Shown here: positions 35,916 to 44,171 of the stretch, one piece after another
Layout: the number at the start of each line of letters is the position of its first letter
Position numbering within the stretch: position 1 is the stretch's first letter
Origin: UBA6898 sp964463135
Lineage (GTDB): Bacteria; Nitrospirota; Thermodesulfovibrionia; Thermodesulfovibrionales; UBA6898
NCBI GenBank assembly: GCA_964463135.1
Contig: CAYXBA010000008.1
Location: forward strand, 73,813-137,812
DNA: 64,000 bases
Direction of reading: 5' to 3'
The notes under the pieces: generated by a model
Told to the model about the DNA's origin: nothing
Database searches by the model: none
What the model saw: the letters and a program-made list of their open reading frames with translations, nothing else
Position numbers and translations under genes: made by a program

Positions 35916-35945
35916 TTGACTGCCATTCCCTTCAGCGGGTATCAT
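35916..35945 (+). promoter_or_regulatory. tyrS promoter, very close to start codon
   Basis: TTGACT (35916-35921), 18-base spacer, TATCAT (35940-35945). Only seven bases separate the -10 box from the tyrS ATG, so transcription should begin at or within a base or two of the start codon. Confidence 0.65.
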
Positions 35946-35952
35946 ACAGACC

Positions 35953-37206
35953 ATGCTTTCACCCGAAAAACAGCTCGAAATAATACGGCGCGGCACGGTC
36001 GAGATCATCAGCGAACCGGACCTCCTGAAGAAGCTTGAGCGAGCGCATATCGAGAACAGGCCCCTTCAGGTAAAGGCCGGTTTCGACCCGACAGCGCCCG
36101 ACATCCATATCGGTCATACCGTGCTCCTTGAGAAGATGCGGCAGTTCCAGGACCTTGGCCATGAAGTGACCTTTCTGATCGGCGACTTCACCGGCATGAT
36201 CGGCGATCCCACCGGCAAGAACGAGACGCGCAAACCCCTTACAAAGGAAGAAGTGCTTAAGAACGCCGAGACGTACAAGGCACAGGTTTTCAAGGTGCTT
36301 GATCCCGATAAGACGAGAGTGCGTTTCAACAGCGAATGGCTTGAACGTATGGGAAGCATGGAGATTGTAAGGCTGGGCTCGATGCAGACCGTTGCAAGAA
36401 TGCTCGAACGGGATGATTTCAAAAAGAGATTCAGGAATGAGCAGGATATAAGCATACTGGAATTCTATTACCCGCTTTTTCAGGCATATGACTCTGTTGC
36501 GCTCAAGTCAGATATTGAGCTTGGCGGCACAGACCAGAAATTCAACCTTTTAATGGGCAGGACCTTGCAGCGGAAGAGTTCAATGGAAGAGCAGGTCGTG
36601 ATCACGATGCCTCTTCTTGAGGGACTTGACGGCGTGAATAAGATGTCCAAGAGCCTTGGCAACTACATTGGCATCAACGAGCCTGCTTTTGAATATCTGA
36701 GCGGTGAACTTGCAGGCATGTTCAAGAAGGTGATGAGCGTGCCTGACAGCCTGATCGAGCGGTATTTCGAACTCCTGAGCCGCATTTCCATAGAGGAGTT
36801 GAATGTCTTGAAGGATGGCCTGAAGAATGGTTCTCGAGACCCGAGGGATGCGAAAAAGGAACTCGCCATGGAACTGGTAACGAGATACTGCGGCCGGGAA
36901 GAGGCGGAAAAGGCACGGGAAAAATACCACGCTGTATTTGAGGAAAAAAATCTTGCTGAACTTGAGGCCACCTTCCCGGTGTTGAACGTCTCTGCGGGAG
37001 CTTCAGAAAATGCTGCGTGGCTCCCACAGGTGATGAAGGAGGCGGGGCTTGTTAATGGCACTGGCGAGGCAGTACGCCTGATAAAGCAGGGCGGGGTCAA
37101 GCTGAACGATGCGGTAGTCTCGGATACGAATTTACGACTTCAGCCAGGCGAACATATTGTGAAGGTCGGCAAGAAGAAGTTCTATAAGATTATTGTGAAG
37201 GCATAA
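35953..37206 (+). CDS. tyrS: Tyrosyl-tRNA synthetase
   Basis: Charges tRNA-Tyr. At 417 residues it is the TyrRS long-insert type. Seen: class I HIGH motif (DIHIGHTVLL), GDFTGMIGDPTGK, the tyrosine/tRNA region YPLFQAYDSVALKSDIELGGTDQKFN, KMSKS loop (NKMSKSLGN), and a C-terminal S4 domain (VRLIKQGGVKLND to PGEHIVKVGKKKF). There is no ribosome-binding site; see the promoter at 35916-35945. tRNA-Tyr itself is encoded at 63550-63634. Confidence 0.96.
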   Translation: MLSPEKQLEIIRRGTVEIISEPDLLKKLERAHIENRPLQVKAGFDPTAPDIHIGHTVLLEKMRQFQDLGHEVTFLIGDFTGMIGDPTGKNETRKPLTKEEVLKNAETYKAQVFKVLDPDKTRVRFNSEWLERMGSMEIVRLGSMQTVARMLERDDFKKRFRNEQDISILEFYYPLFQAYDSVALKSDIELGGTDQKFNLLMGRTLQRKSSMEEQVVITMPLLEGLDGVNKMSKSLGNYIGINEPAFEYLSGELAGMFKKVMSVPDSLIERYFELLSRISIEELNVLKDGLKNGSRDPRDAKKELAMELVTRYCGREEAEKAREKYHAVFEEKNLAELEATFPVLNVSAGASENAAWLPQVMKEAGLVNGTGEAVRLIKQGGVKLNDAVVSDTNLRLQPGEHIVKVGKKKFYKIIVKA

Positions 37207-37209
37207 CTG

Positions 37210-37875
37210 ATGGCCCCTGCCGAGATCATACTGAAGCTTCTCCTCGGAACACTCCTTGGCGGCATCATAGGGTTTGAGCGCCAGACGCACGGCCGGCCGG
37301 CCGGCTTCAGGACACAGCTCCTGGTCTGCGTTTCCTGCGTGCTCCTCATGATCATATCCGAAGGGTATTATGCTGATAGTCCCCAGTCCGGGTTGATGAG
37401 GATCGATCCTACGCGGATAGCTGCAGGAGCAATGACCGGGGTAGGTTTCTTGGGTGCAGGCGTTATCCTCAAGAGCGGTGCCTCTGTTCAGGGTCTGACC
37501 ACGGCAGCATGTGTCTGGATCGTCTCTGCCATCGGTCTCGCTATCGGTGCGGGTCAGTATGTCGCCGCAATTGTAGGTTTTGTGATCACCTTTATATCTC
37601 TCTGGTTCCTACGGCTTCTCGAAACGAGAATGCCGAGAACGGTCTATAAGTTTGTTACCCTGATCACGGACAGCACTGGAGACGAAAAGACGATTCGTGA
37701 GATCTTTGAAGAAAAAGGATTTACGGTGACCAAGATGGATTATGAGATCCAGTTCCCTGAAAAAGAGCGGATCTTTGTCTTTACCGTTGCCGGCAAACAC
37801 AGCTCTCCGATCAAACAGGTGATCGATACCCTCTCAGGCCTGAGTTTTGTCAGGAGGCTGGAGATAAAAAGCTAA
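37210..37875 (+). CDS. mgtC: MgtC/SapB family membrane protein
   Basis: A 221-residue inner-membrane protein. Four to five hydrophobic helices in the first ~140 residues with family motifs GTLLGGIIGFERQ, PAGFRTQLLVCVS, DPTRIAAGAMTGVGFLGAGVI and GLTTAACVWIVSAIGLAIG, then a cytoplasmic ACT-like C-terminal domain. Family members affect magnesium homeostasis and ATP synthase. It follows tyrS by three bases. Confidence 0.9.
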   Translation: MAPAEIILKLLLGTLLGGIIGFERQTHGRPAGFRTQLLVCVSCVLLMIISEGYYADSPQSGLMRIDPTRIAAGAMTGVGFLGAGVILKSGASVQGLTTAACVWIVSAIGLAIGAGQYVAAIVGFVITFISLWFLRLLETRMPRTVYKFVTLITDSTGDEKTIREIFEEKGFTVTKMDYEIQFPEKERIFVFTVAGKHSSPIKQVIDTLSGLSFVRRLEIKS

Positions 37876-38207
37876 TGATGGTGTCCGTGTTCCGAGTGGC
37901 CGCCGGCGATCACGTACACCGCCTCCGAAGAGCCCTTGTTCTCAAGAAAGCAGAACTGTTCTCCTGAAAGATGGATTGCTGAACCCTCTTCAATCATTCC
38001 TTCAAAATCGCCGGTTGCGCTGAAACTTCCGCGTGCAGCAAGCAGCATCTCCTCATGACCTTTTCCCGGTTTTATCTCCCGCCCTTTTTCTCCGGGCATA
38101 AGTATGCCGTAGATCATGTAGCAGGCATGAGAGCCTGTGTCTGCACCGCCGAACACATATTCGTTGTTCTGTTTCTCCGCCAAAGCCTTGAGATCCAACT
38201 TTTTCAT
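37872..38207 (-). CDS. Small cupin-like protein with His-rich tail
   Basis: A 111-residue protein with a cupin-type pattern (PGKGHEEMLLAARGSFSATGDFEG...EEGSAIHLSGEQFCFLENKG). The last ten residues, GGHSEHGHHH, contain five His and look like a nickel or cobalt ligand tail. It is the last gene of the cbiMQO unit, four bases after the NUDIX gene, and overlaps the convergent mgtC end by four bases. Metal handling is inference from tail and context. Confidence 0.65.
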   Translation of the reverse strand: MKKLDLKALAEKQNNEYVFGGADTGSHACYMIYGILMPGEKGREIKPGKGHEEMLLAARGSFSATGDFEGMIEEGSAIHLSGEQFCFLENKGSSEAVYVIAGGHSEHGHHH

Positions 38208-38210
38208 GGT

Positions 38211-38786
38211 TCATTGTCCTTTATTGTTTTTTAAAAAGTTTTTCGCCATTTCGATCATCCCGTAAACCTTCAGATCAATGTGGTCGCCACTTTGCCGCAG
38301 TTCTTCAAGTTTCGCCGCAACATTGCCAAGTCGGACCGGGATCACTTCGATATCTTCTGTCTCATCGCGCTGGCCGATGCCGACATGTCTCAGCTCCGTG
38401 GCAAGGTAGACCGAGAGGGTCTCAGATGAGGCGCCTGATGACATCGGTCCTTCAGTAAGGAACTGTACCTTGCCAGCCTCATACCCTGTCTCCTCGATCA
38501 GTTCTCTGCGCACTGCCTGCTCAAACCCTTCTCCGGGGTCAACAAGGCCGGCCGGCAGTTCTATCACAAAGCCATTAATGGGTGGCCTGAACTGCCTGAT
38601 CAGGATCACCTCATCATTGTCCGTGAAAGGGACAATGCCGATGACACCATCACAGTTTATCCTCTCAAAAGCCTCCCATTCCCGCGCCTCCACATTATTG
38701 GATGAGTTGCAGCGGACGTTGTACTTGATCAGCACAGCACGCAGGAATTTCCCGCTCCACAAGGTTTTTTTGTCCAGAACGCTCAT
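38211..38786 (-). CDS. NUDIX hydrolase (ADP-ribose pyrophosphatase-like)
   Basis: A 191-residue protein with a complete Nudix box, GLVDPGEGFEQAVRRELIEETGYE (GX5EX7REUXEEXGU). LIRQFRPPINGFVIELPAG just before it is typical of ADP-sugar pyrophosphatases. The start lies five bases after the cbiO stop, so it is probably in the metal-uptake transcript; a direct link to metal transport is not known. Confidence 0.88.
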   Translation of the reverse strand: MSVLDKKTLWSGKFLRAVLIKYNVRCNSSNNVEAREWEAFERINCDGVIGIVPFTDNDEVILIRQFRPPINGFVIELPAGLVDPGEGFEQAVRRELIEETGYEAGKVQFLTEGPMSSGASSETLSVYLATELRHVGIGQRDETEDIEVIPVRLGNVAAKLEELRQSGDHIDLKVYGMIEMAKNFLKNNKGQ

Positions 38787-38790
38787 GAGA

Positions 38791-39744
38791 CTATTTGCAG
38801 AGCTTTAGAGCTGTTTTAAAGCGGCTGTCCATTGCCATAGTCTCGTCAGCGATCGTTTTTAATACCGCGGCCAGGTCCTTTTTCCCGAGCGCATCAGCCT
38901 TCTTTGCCCAATCCTCGTAAGTCTTTGCATGCTCAATATTGTGTTCAGCCCAGTGACCCAACAAATGATTAAGTTTGCTTATTTCATCCATACGTCCTCC
39001 TGATGGTATATCTCTTTTCTGCAGTGACAACGGCAGTTCAAGGTTATTCTCCTCAAGCAGCTGTCTGTTTGACAGCATCTCCTCCGCGGGTCCGTCAGCT
39101 ATGACCTTCCCTTCCTTTATGATAATGCAACGCTCGCAGATATCGAGTATAAGGTCAAGATCATGTGAAGCAATGATCTTGGTGTGGTGAAAATGTCGCA
39201 AAAGGTTTATTAATGCCCTTCGTGATTTTGGATCCAGGTGCGAGGCCGGTTCATCCATTACCAGGATGTCAGGCTGCATTGCAATGACCGATGCGATCGC
39301 AACAGCACTTTTCTGACCGCCGGAAAGGTGGTGGGGAGGCTTGTCCTTCAGTGCCATACAGCCGACGGTTTCGAGCGCCTCCTGAACCGTCTCAGTGACC
39401 CGGTCAGGACTGAGCCCGAGATTGAGCGGGCCGAATGCTACATCGTCAAATACCGTCGGCATGAACAACTGATCATCAGGATTCTGGAATATAAGCCCTA
39501 CCTTTTTCCTGATCTCCTGCCGGGTCTTCGTGTCGAGTGACAGGTCGCCGATCGTTATGTCGCCGCGCTTGGGGAGCAGAAACCCGTTCGTATGCATGAG
39601 AAAGGTAGATTTTCCGGCGCCGTTTGCACCGACGATGCCGACTGATTCCCCATGCGTGATCCTGAGGGAGAGCCCATTGAGAGCGGTGCTGCCGTCAGGG
39701 TAATGGTAATGAACATCTTTAAATTCAACGATATGATGGCTCAT
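38791..39744 (-). CDS. cbiO: Energy-coupling ABC transporter ATPase CbiO, with extra C-terminal domain
   Basis: ATPase of a nickel/cobalt ECF importer. Seen: Walker A GANGAGKSTFLM (~40), Q-loop IFQNPDDQLF, signature HLSGGQKSAVAIA, Walker B ILVMDEPASHLD, and ASHDLDLIL. At 317 residues it is longer than usual: the last ~65 residues (KLNHLLGHWAEHNIEHAKTY to ALKLCK) form an added helical domain with HWAEHNIEHA that could bind metal. It follows cbiQ by three bases. Confidence 0.93.
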   Translation of the reverse strand: MSHHIVEFKDVHYHYPDGSTALNGLSLRITHGESVGIVGANGAGKSTFLMHTNGFLLPKRGDITIGDLSLDTKTRQEIRKKVGLIFQNPDDQLFMPTVFDDVAFGPLNLGLSPDRVTETVQEALETVGCMALKDKPPHHLSGGQKSAVAIASVIAMQPDILVMDEPASHLDPKSRRALINLLRHFHHTKIIASHDLDLILDICERCIIIKEGKVIADGPAEEMLSNRQLLEENNLELPLSLQKRDIPSGGRMDEISKLNHLLGHWAEHNIEHAKTYEDWAKKADALGKKDLAAVLKTIADETMAMDSRFKTALKLCK

Positions 39745-39747
39745 CCG

Positions 39748-40554
39748 TTACCCAAGCACCCGCATCGAGAGTCTTCCTATAATGCCGACAATGTCATGTG
39801 TTCTGAACAGGTACAGGAAAACGATCGTAAGACAGGCAAACAGGACATCAGCCATGCGGAAGCAGTACGTCTTTGAGGTATTGAGCCTGCCGGCAAATCC
39901 GCGCGAAAGCATTGCCTGATAGACCCTTTCAGCCCGCTCCACAGTCCGGAGAAAAAGCGTTCCGAAAAGGTTTATTGCCGGTTTTATGCCGAGTCCTCTC
40001 TTCCCGAAGGACCGCATGTCCCTTGCCCGCACGACCTTCATGGCCTCTTCAACCAGTACAAAGATATACCGGTAGAGAAACAATAGCTGAGCAACAAATA
40101 TTTCCGGCATACCCAACTTCTGCAGCGCATGGCAGACTCCCGGGAACGACGTGGTCGCGATGAGGAGCAATGCAGCCGTTAAGGTCAGAAAAAACTTCAG
40201 CATGATCGACAGAAAAGATATCCATCCCCCTGAGACGGAGAATCCGAAGGCCGAGTAAACTGACTGCCTGTCAAGGAGGGGATTGAAGATCCCTATGAAC
40301 ACGGCAAAGGATGATACCAAAAAGACCTTCTTGAGTATGAATTTTGCCGGGATGTCGCTGAGCGAAAAAAGCAGAACAGGGAAAAGAAGAAAAGGCAGAA
40401 GTCCGGCTATTTCATACTTGGGGAATGATACGATTGTCACAATGAACGCCAGGGTTGTCAGCAGCTTGGTCCTCGGATCGAGCCGGTGAATGACCGTGTC
40501 ACGGTAAGACAGTGCGTCAAGATAGCCGAGATTGAAATATGCGTTATCGAACAT
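39748..40554 (-). CDS. cbiQ: ECF transporter transmembrane protein CbiQ
   Basis: A 268-residue membrane-embedded T component linking CbiO to CbiM. Several hydrophobic helices, and the coupling helices with the family motifs PEIFVAQLLFLYRYIFVLVEEA, VVRARDMRSFG and ERVYQAMLSRGF (A-R-G type). N-terminal HRLDPRTKLLTTLAFI is also typical. Second transport gene after cbiM (29-base gap). Confidence 0.93.
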   Translation of the reverse strand: MFDNAYFNLGYLDALSYRDTVIHRLDPRTKLLTTLAFIVTIVSFPKYEIAGLLPFLLFPVLLFSLSDIPAKFILKKVFLVSSFAVFIGIFNPLLDRQSVYSAFGFSVSGGWISFLSIMLKFFLTLTAALLLIATTSFPGVCHALQKLGMPEIFVAQLLFLYRYIFVLVEEAMKVVRARDMRSFGKRGLGIKPAINLFGTLFLRTVERAERVYQAMLSRGFAGRLNTSKTYCFRMADVLFACLTIVFLYLFRTHDIVGIIGRLSMRVLG

Positions 40555-40583
40555 TGAAGTATATTACCCGAAAGAGTTCCGTT

Positions 40584-41618
40584 TCAGGAGGATTTCCTGC
40601 GCACTGTTCTTATAAGCAGTCCGATCAGCAGGACCGCAAGCAATACCACTCCAGCGCCTGCTAGTCCTGACGCGGATTTTCCGTAATGCGGTGCAGACCC
40701 TGACTCTGAGACCCCGTTCGTCTGCTCCCCGGACTTTTTGAAATTGTAGTCAGGGAGAAGAGCGGTTTTCCCCTGTAGGGCCTTTAGTGCAGATGCCGTT
40801 CCACGCTCTGTTTCAGGAAGTTCCGGCTTGCCGAAGACCCTTTCGATCGACCATTCAAGCCCGTCCGGGTTCGTCGAGGCAACCCAGGAGAGTGCGCCTC
40901 CGGTGACAACGGTGGCAATCAGGAGTAGCGCAACGACTCTCCTGATCGAGATTTCGGCAGACAGCGGTCGGCTGGAAAAAGCAGTTTCGAGGATCTCCGG
41001 ACGGGCAGTCCGGATAAAGTTGATCACCCCTGCGGTTACGAATCCCTCAACAAGGCCGATGGCCATATGTACAGGCTGCATAAACAGAAGGAACGTGCTG
41101 AACGGCAGCTCGCTCCTTCCGGACAGTAACGTCTGCATGACCACGGAAAAGGCGCCTAGCTGAAGGCCGATTACACCACCTGTTACTGATGCCAGCAAGA
41201 TTCTGCCGGAGCTGTTTGCGGACTTTGCCAGAGGTTTGTAGATAAACGGATAGGCGATAAAGCAGGGATATATGCCAAGATTCCAGATATTGCAGCCGAG
41301 CGCGAGAAGACCGCCATCGGCAAAAAAGAGGGCCTGGACCGTAAGAACCGAGGCCATAACGATAAAAGCCGCATAAGGGCCAAGTATGACCGCGAGTATC
41401 ATACCCCCGCCAAGATGTCCGGACGACCCGGTTGCAGGGATTGTAAAGTTGATCATCTGGGCGGCGAAGATGAAGGCCCCTAAAACACCCATGAGCGGTA
41501 TCATCTTCTCATCCATGGATTCCTTCAGTTTTTTGGAACAAAAGGCGATAGTGCCAAGCGCTCCTGCCCAGAAGGCTGCACCAACTGCTGGTGAAAGTAA
41601 AGCATCTGCCATATGCAT
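40584..41618 (-). CDS. cbiM: Nickel/cobalt ECF transporter substrate-binding membrane protein CbiM with PDGL domain
   Basis: S component of the importer. The N-terminus MHMADALLSPAVG matches the strictly conserved metal-site start of CbiM/NikM (His2 region), which fixes the start at 41618; a longer reading adds unrelated residues. Seven or so helices, with SGHLGGGMILAVILGPYAAF. The C-terminal ~90 residues hold TNPDGLEWS and a final membrane helix, the CbiN/PDGL-type module fused on. 345 residues. Cobalt or nickel cannot be decided from sequence. It starts two bases after the 39-codon gene. Confidence 0.93.
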   Translation of the reverse strand: MHMADALLSPAVGAAFWAGALGTIAFCSKKLKESMDEKMIPLMGVLGAFIFAAQMINFTIPATGSSGHLGGGMILAVILGPYAAFIVMASVLTVQALFFADGGLLALGCNIWNLGIYPCFIAYPFIYKPLAKSANSSGRILLASVTGGVIGLQLGAFSVVMQTLLSGRSELPFSTFLLFMQPVHMAIGLVEGFVTAGVINFIRTARPEILETAFSSRPLSAEISIRRVVALLLIATVVTGGALSWVASTNPDGLEWSIERVFGKPELPETERGTASALKALQGKTALLPDYNFKKSGEQTNGVSESGSAPHYGKSASGLAGAGVVLLAVLLIGLLIRTVRRKSS

Positions 41619-41620
41619 GG

Positions 41621-41740
41621 TTATTTCACCTTGAATTCTGCCGGGAGGGCTGGCCCAGGTACGGTTTCGGTGTATCCGCTCCCTCTGGCTTGATCGGCGT
41701 TCATCATCAGAAGCTTGGCAAGAATGAAGTTTATGCGCAT
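41621..41740 (-). CDS. 39-residue small gene in front of cbiM
   Basis: ATG at 41738-41740, TAA at 41621-41623, two bases before the cbiM start. A good ribosome-binding site (CAGGGGG) lies six bases upstream, while cbiM itself has only a weak one inside this frame, so translation of cbiM is probably coupled. The peptide starts MRINFILAKLLMMNADQA (hydrophobic) and ends PALPAEFKVK. I do not recognise it. It could be a leader peptide or a small transporter subunit. Confidence 0.55.
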   Translation of the reverse strand: MRINFILAKLLMMNADQARGSGYTETVPGPALPAEFKVK

Positions 41741-41926
41741 TAACAACCCCCTGGATCAAAGAATAATTACTGACCTTTTCTCTCCTTCCTGGAGGGGCTC
41801 GCCTTCGTGGCGGTCATACGAACAAAAAAACAAAAACCATGAAGTGTGCGCTTTCATAACGCCTGCCTTCATGGCCCCTTATCCTGTTCGCTGCGGCCGA
41901 TTCCGGACTTCATGTCCGTTTCGGTC
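41741..41926 (-). ncRNA. Structured leader RNA of the cbiMQO operon (candidate regulatory RNA)
   Basis: Between the promoter and the 39-codon gene the RNA folds repeatedly: hairpin at 41924-41897 (CCGA..GGAC-ATGAA-GTCC..TCGG); GCC-ATGAA-GGC at 41875-41865; a loose GCG/CGC hairpin with TTATGAAAG in between; and a closed three-way unit at 41816-41771, TGACC...GGTCA enclosing GCC-ACGAA-GGC and CTCC-AGGAA-GGAG. Four clear loops share the form A-N-G-A-A. It does not match the cobalamin or NiCo riboswitch patterns I know. Regulation by metal is inference from the downstream genes. Confidence 0.5.
41823..41874 (-). terminator. Attenuator-like terminator in the cbiM leader
   Basis: On the minus strand CCATGAAG (41874-41867) pairs with CTTCATGG (41844-41837), followed directly by TTTTTGTTTTTTTG. 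Its 5' arm is also the 5' arm and loop of the small GCC-ATGAA-GGC hairpin, so the two folds exclude each other, as in an attenuator. Confidence 0.6.
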
Positions 41927-41932
41927 TGCTGC

Positions 41933-41962
41933 AGTATAAATAATGTTATTTAGGCCTGTCAA
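41933..41962 (-). promoter_or_regulatory. Strong sigma70 promoter of cbiMQO
   Basis: TTGACA (41962-41957), 18-base spacer, TATACT (41938-41933) on the minus strand. Transcription would start near 41926, leaving a 186-base leader. The remaining gap to purF (41963-42088) shows no other clear element. Confidence 0.7.
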
Positions 41963-42088
41963 TAATGCAATAGTCCATGCTCTGCGTGATGTCGATAAAG
42001 TGAGTGATGTCCTGCTGTTTGCCAATTGCCCTGGATGTTTATGGTAAAATGAATAACAATTATTTCCCGGAGAGAGTGTCTGCCGCCA

Positions 42089-43588
42089 GTGCACAATAAA
42101 CTGAGGAACAGTTCAAAGCAAATGCCGTGCGTCCTTAGCCCGCTAACCTGCAGGCAGGGTTCCTATATCCCCTATATCGATAAGTCCGCTCCCTTTGATA
42201 AATTCCACGAAGAGTGTGGCGTCTTCGGCGTGTACGGCCATCCCGAGGCGGCCAACCTTACCTATCTCGGCCTCTATGCCCTGCAGCACAGGGGGCAGGA
42301 AGGTGCGGGAATCTGCTCATCTGACGCACGGCAGCTCTATATAGAAAAAGGAATGGGGCTTGTGGCTGATATCTTCAGCGAGAAGAGGCTGAAGAAGCTT
42401 CCGGGCCATATTGCCATTGGCCATAACCGCTACTCCACGGCAGGCAGCAGCGTGCTGAAGAACGTCCAGCCAATCGTTGCGAACTTTGCACTCGGCGCAT
42501 TAGCACTTGCGCACAACGGCAATCTCGTAAACGCCCCTGAGCTCAGGAAGACCCTGGAGGATGAGGGCGCGATATTCCAGTCAACATCAGACAGTGAAGT
42601 CGTTGTCCATCTGATAGCACATTCCAAGGGCGATAACTTTTCCGAGCGGGTAGCTGAGGCCCTGAAAGCGATCAGCGGAGCTTACAGTCTCCTTGTTCTG
42701 AGAGAAAAAGAGCTTATTGCTGTCCGGGACCCTTATGGTGTCAGGCCGCTCTGTCTTGGCCAGGTGGATGGCGCCTATGTTGTTGCCTCGGAGACCTGTG
42801 CGCTCGATCTGATCAATGCCACCTATATCAGGGACATAGAGCCGGGTGAAATGGTCATTATCAATGACGAAGGCATAACATCAAGGAAGTTTCTTCTCAG
42901 TCCCAGGAAGGCGTTCTGCATATTTGAGTTCATTTATTTTGCCCGGCCTGACAGTAATATATTCGGCGGCCAGAATGTGAACGAGACCAGAAAAGAGTTT
43001 GGCAGACAGCTTGCGCGGGAATCAAAGGTGGATGCAGACCTGGTCATCCCGGTGCCTGACTCCGGCGTTCCCGCGGCCATAGGGTACTCGGAAGAAAGCG
43101 GTATACCCTTCGATTTTGGCCTGATACGAAATCATTATATCGGCAGGACCTTTATCGAGCCGAAACAGAGCATCAGGCACTTTGGCGTGAAGATCAAGCT
43201 GAACCCGGTCAAGAAGCTGATTGAAGGCAAACGCCTGGTTGTTATTGATGATTCTATTGTCAGGGGTACCACAAGCAAGAAGATCGTTAAAATGCTGAGG
43301 GAAACCGGCGGGGCCAAAGAGGTTCATCTCCGGATCAGTTCACCGCCGACCATTATGCCCTGCTATTACGGCATTGACACACCGACGCGGCAGGAGCTTA
43401 TTGCGTCGAGCCATGATGTTGAAGAGACCCGAAAATATGTGACTGCAGATTCCCTCGCCTATCTTGGACTCGACGGCCTCAAGAAGATCGTAGCGGATGC
43501 GGGGAACTACTGTTCAGCCTGCTTTGACAATGTGTACCCGATCAGCTTCCCCGGCGCACATCTTGAGCAGATGGAGTTTTTCTTTTAG
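42089..43588 (+). CDS. purF: Amidophosphoribosyltransferase PurF
   Basis: First committed step of purine synthesis: PRPP + glutamine to phosphoribosylamine. 499 residues from GTG 42089 (alternative ATG 42122). The nucleophile Cys is in FHEECGVFG (~43), so a propeptide is removed, as in the Bacillus-type enzyme. The iron-sulfur ligands of that type are present: RKAFCIFEFIYFARPDS, MPCYYGIDTPTRQ and NYCSACFDNVYP. PRPP loop VIDDSIVRGTTSKK. Single gene, divergent from cbiM. Confidence 0.96.
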   Translation: MHNKLRNSSKQMPCVLSPLTCRQGSYIPYIDKSAPFDKFHEECGVFGVYGHPEAANLTYLGLYALQHRGQEGAGICSSDARQLYIEKGMGLVADIFSEKRLKKLPGHIAIGHNRYSTAGSSVLKNVQPIVANFALGALALAHNGNLVNAPELRKTLEDEGAIFQSTSDSEVVVHLIAHSKGDNFSERVAEALKAISGAYSLLVLREKELIAVRDPYGVRPLCLGQVDGAYVVASETCALDLINATYIRDIEPGEMVIINDEGITSRKFLLSPRKAFCIFEFIYFARPDSNIFGGQNVNETRKEFGRQLARESKVDADLVIPVPDSGVPAAIGYSEESGIPFDFGLIRNHYIGRTFIEPKQSIRHFGVKIKLNPVKKLIEGKRLVVIDDSIVRGTTSKKIVKMLRETGGAKEVHLRISSPPTIMPCYYGIDTPTRQELIASSHDVEETRKYVTADSLAYLGLDGLKKIVADAGNYCSACFDNVYPISFPGAHLEQMEFFF

Positions 43589-43695
43589 CCTGACATTACG
43601 ATGGGCTTTCTGCCACCAATACATAGCCTGCTGCACCAGATTCCACAGCTTCTTGTCTCACTGCAGGGCAATTGCATTCAAAATGAGGTAATGGC

Positions 43696-44037
43696 ATGAC
43701 GGATTTCATAGTTGTTCTGATCACGGCTCCTAACGAGGCCGATGCTGCAAAGATGGCGAATGATATTGTCTCTTCCGGACTCGCAGCCTGTGTCAACATC
43801 ATAAGAAATATCCGCTCTATCTATCGCTGGCAGGGGAAGATAGAGGACGAGGGCGAGGTCCTGATGCTCGCCAAGACAAGAAAAGAGCGTTTCAATGCCC
43901 TTGAAAAGAGGGTAAAAGAACTTCACCCGTATACGGTGCCTGAGATCATTGCCCTTCCGATTATCGCGGGATTTGAAGGATACCTTGGCTGGTTGAAGGA
44001 AGAGACGGCAGGAGATGGCAACGCAGACTCAGCCTGA
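43696..44037 (+). CDS. cutA: Divalent-cation tolerance protein CutA
   Basis: A 113-residue trimeric CutA1 protein. Family features: LITAPNEADAAKMANDIVSS, AACVNIIRNIRSIYRWQGKIED, LAKTRKERFNALEKRVKELHPYTVPEIIALPI. Implicated in copper and other metal tolerance in E. coli; true role unclear. GAGGTAATGGC gives a workable ribosome-binding site. A second metal-linked gene close to the cbiMQO unit. Confidence 0.93.
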   Translation: MTDFIVVLITAPNEADAAKMANDIVSSGLAACVNIIRNIRSIYRWQGKIEDEGEVLMLAKTRKERFNALEKRVKELHPYTVPEIIALPIIAGFEGYLGWLKEETAGDGNADSA

Positions 44038-44130
44038 AGCGATCTGAGTGCATCGTACGCGAGGCCTGATCAGCTGGTTTTCCCTCTCAAAAATTTGATA
44101 ATCAGCCAAAATCATAATTAAAACTTCACG

Positions 44131-44159
44131 TTGACAATCTGAGCGCAGACTCTTAAAGT
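44131..44159 (+). promoter_or_regulatory. Promoter close to the 155-residue membrane-protein gene
   Basis: TTGACA (44131-44136), 17-base spacer, TAAAGT (44154-44159). Only 12 bases separate it from the ATG at 44172, and no ribosome-binding site is present. Confidence 0.55.
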
Positions 44160-44171
44160 TATTTCATAAAT

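Noticed and set aside
41741..41926. Cobalamin riboswitch upstream of cbiM
   Set aside because: The B12 box and the other conserved cobalamin core segments are not found; the fold differs.
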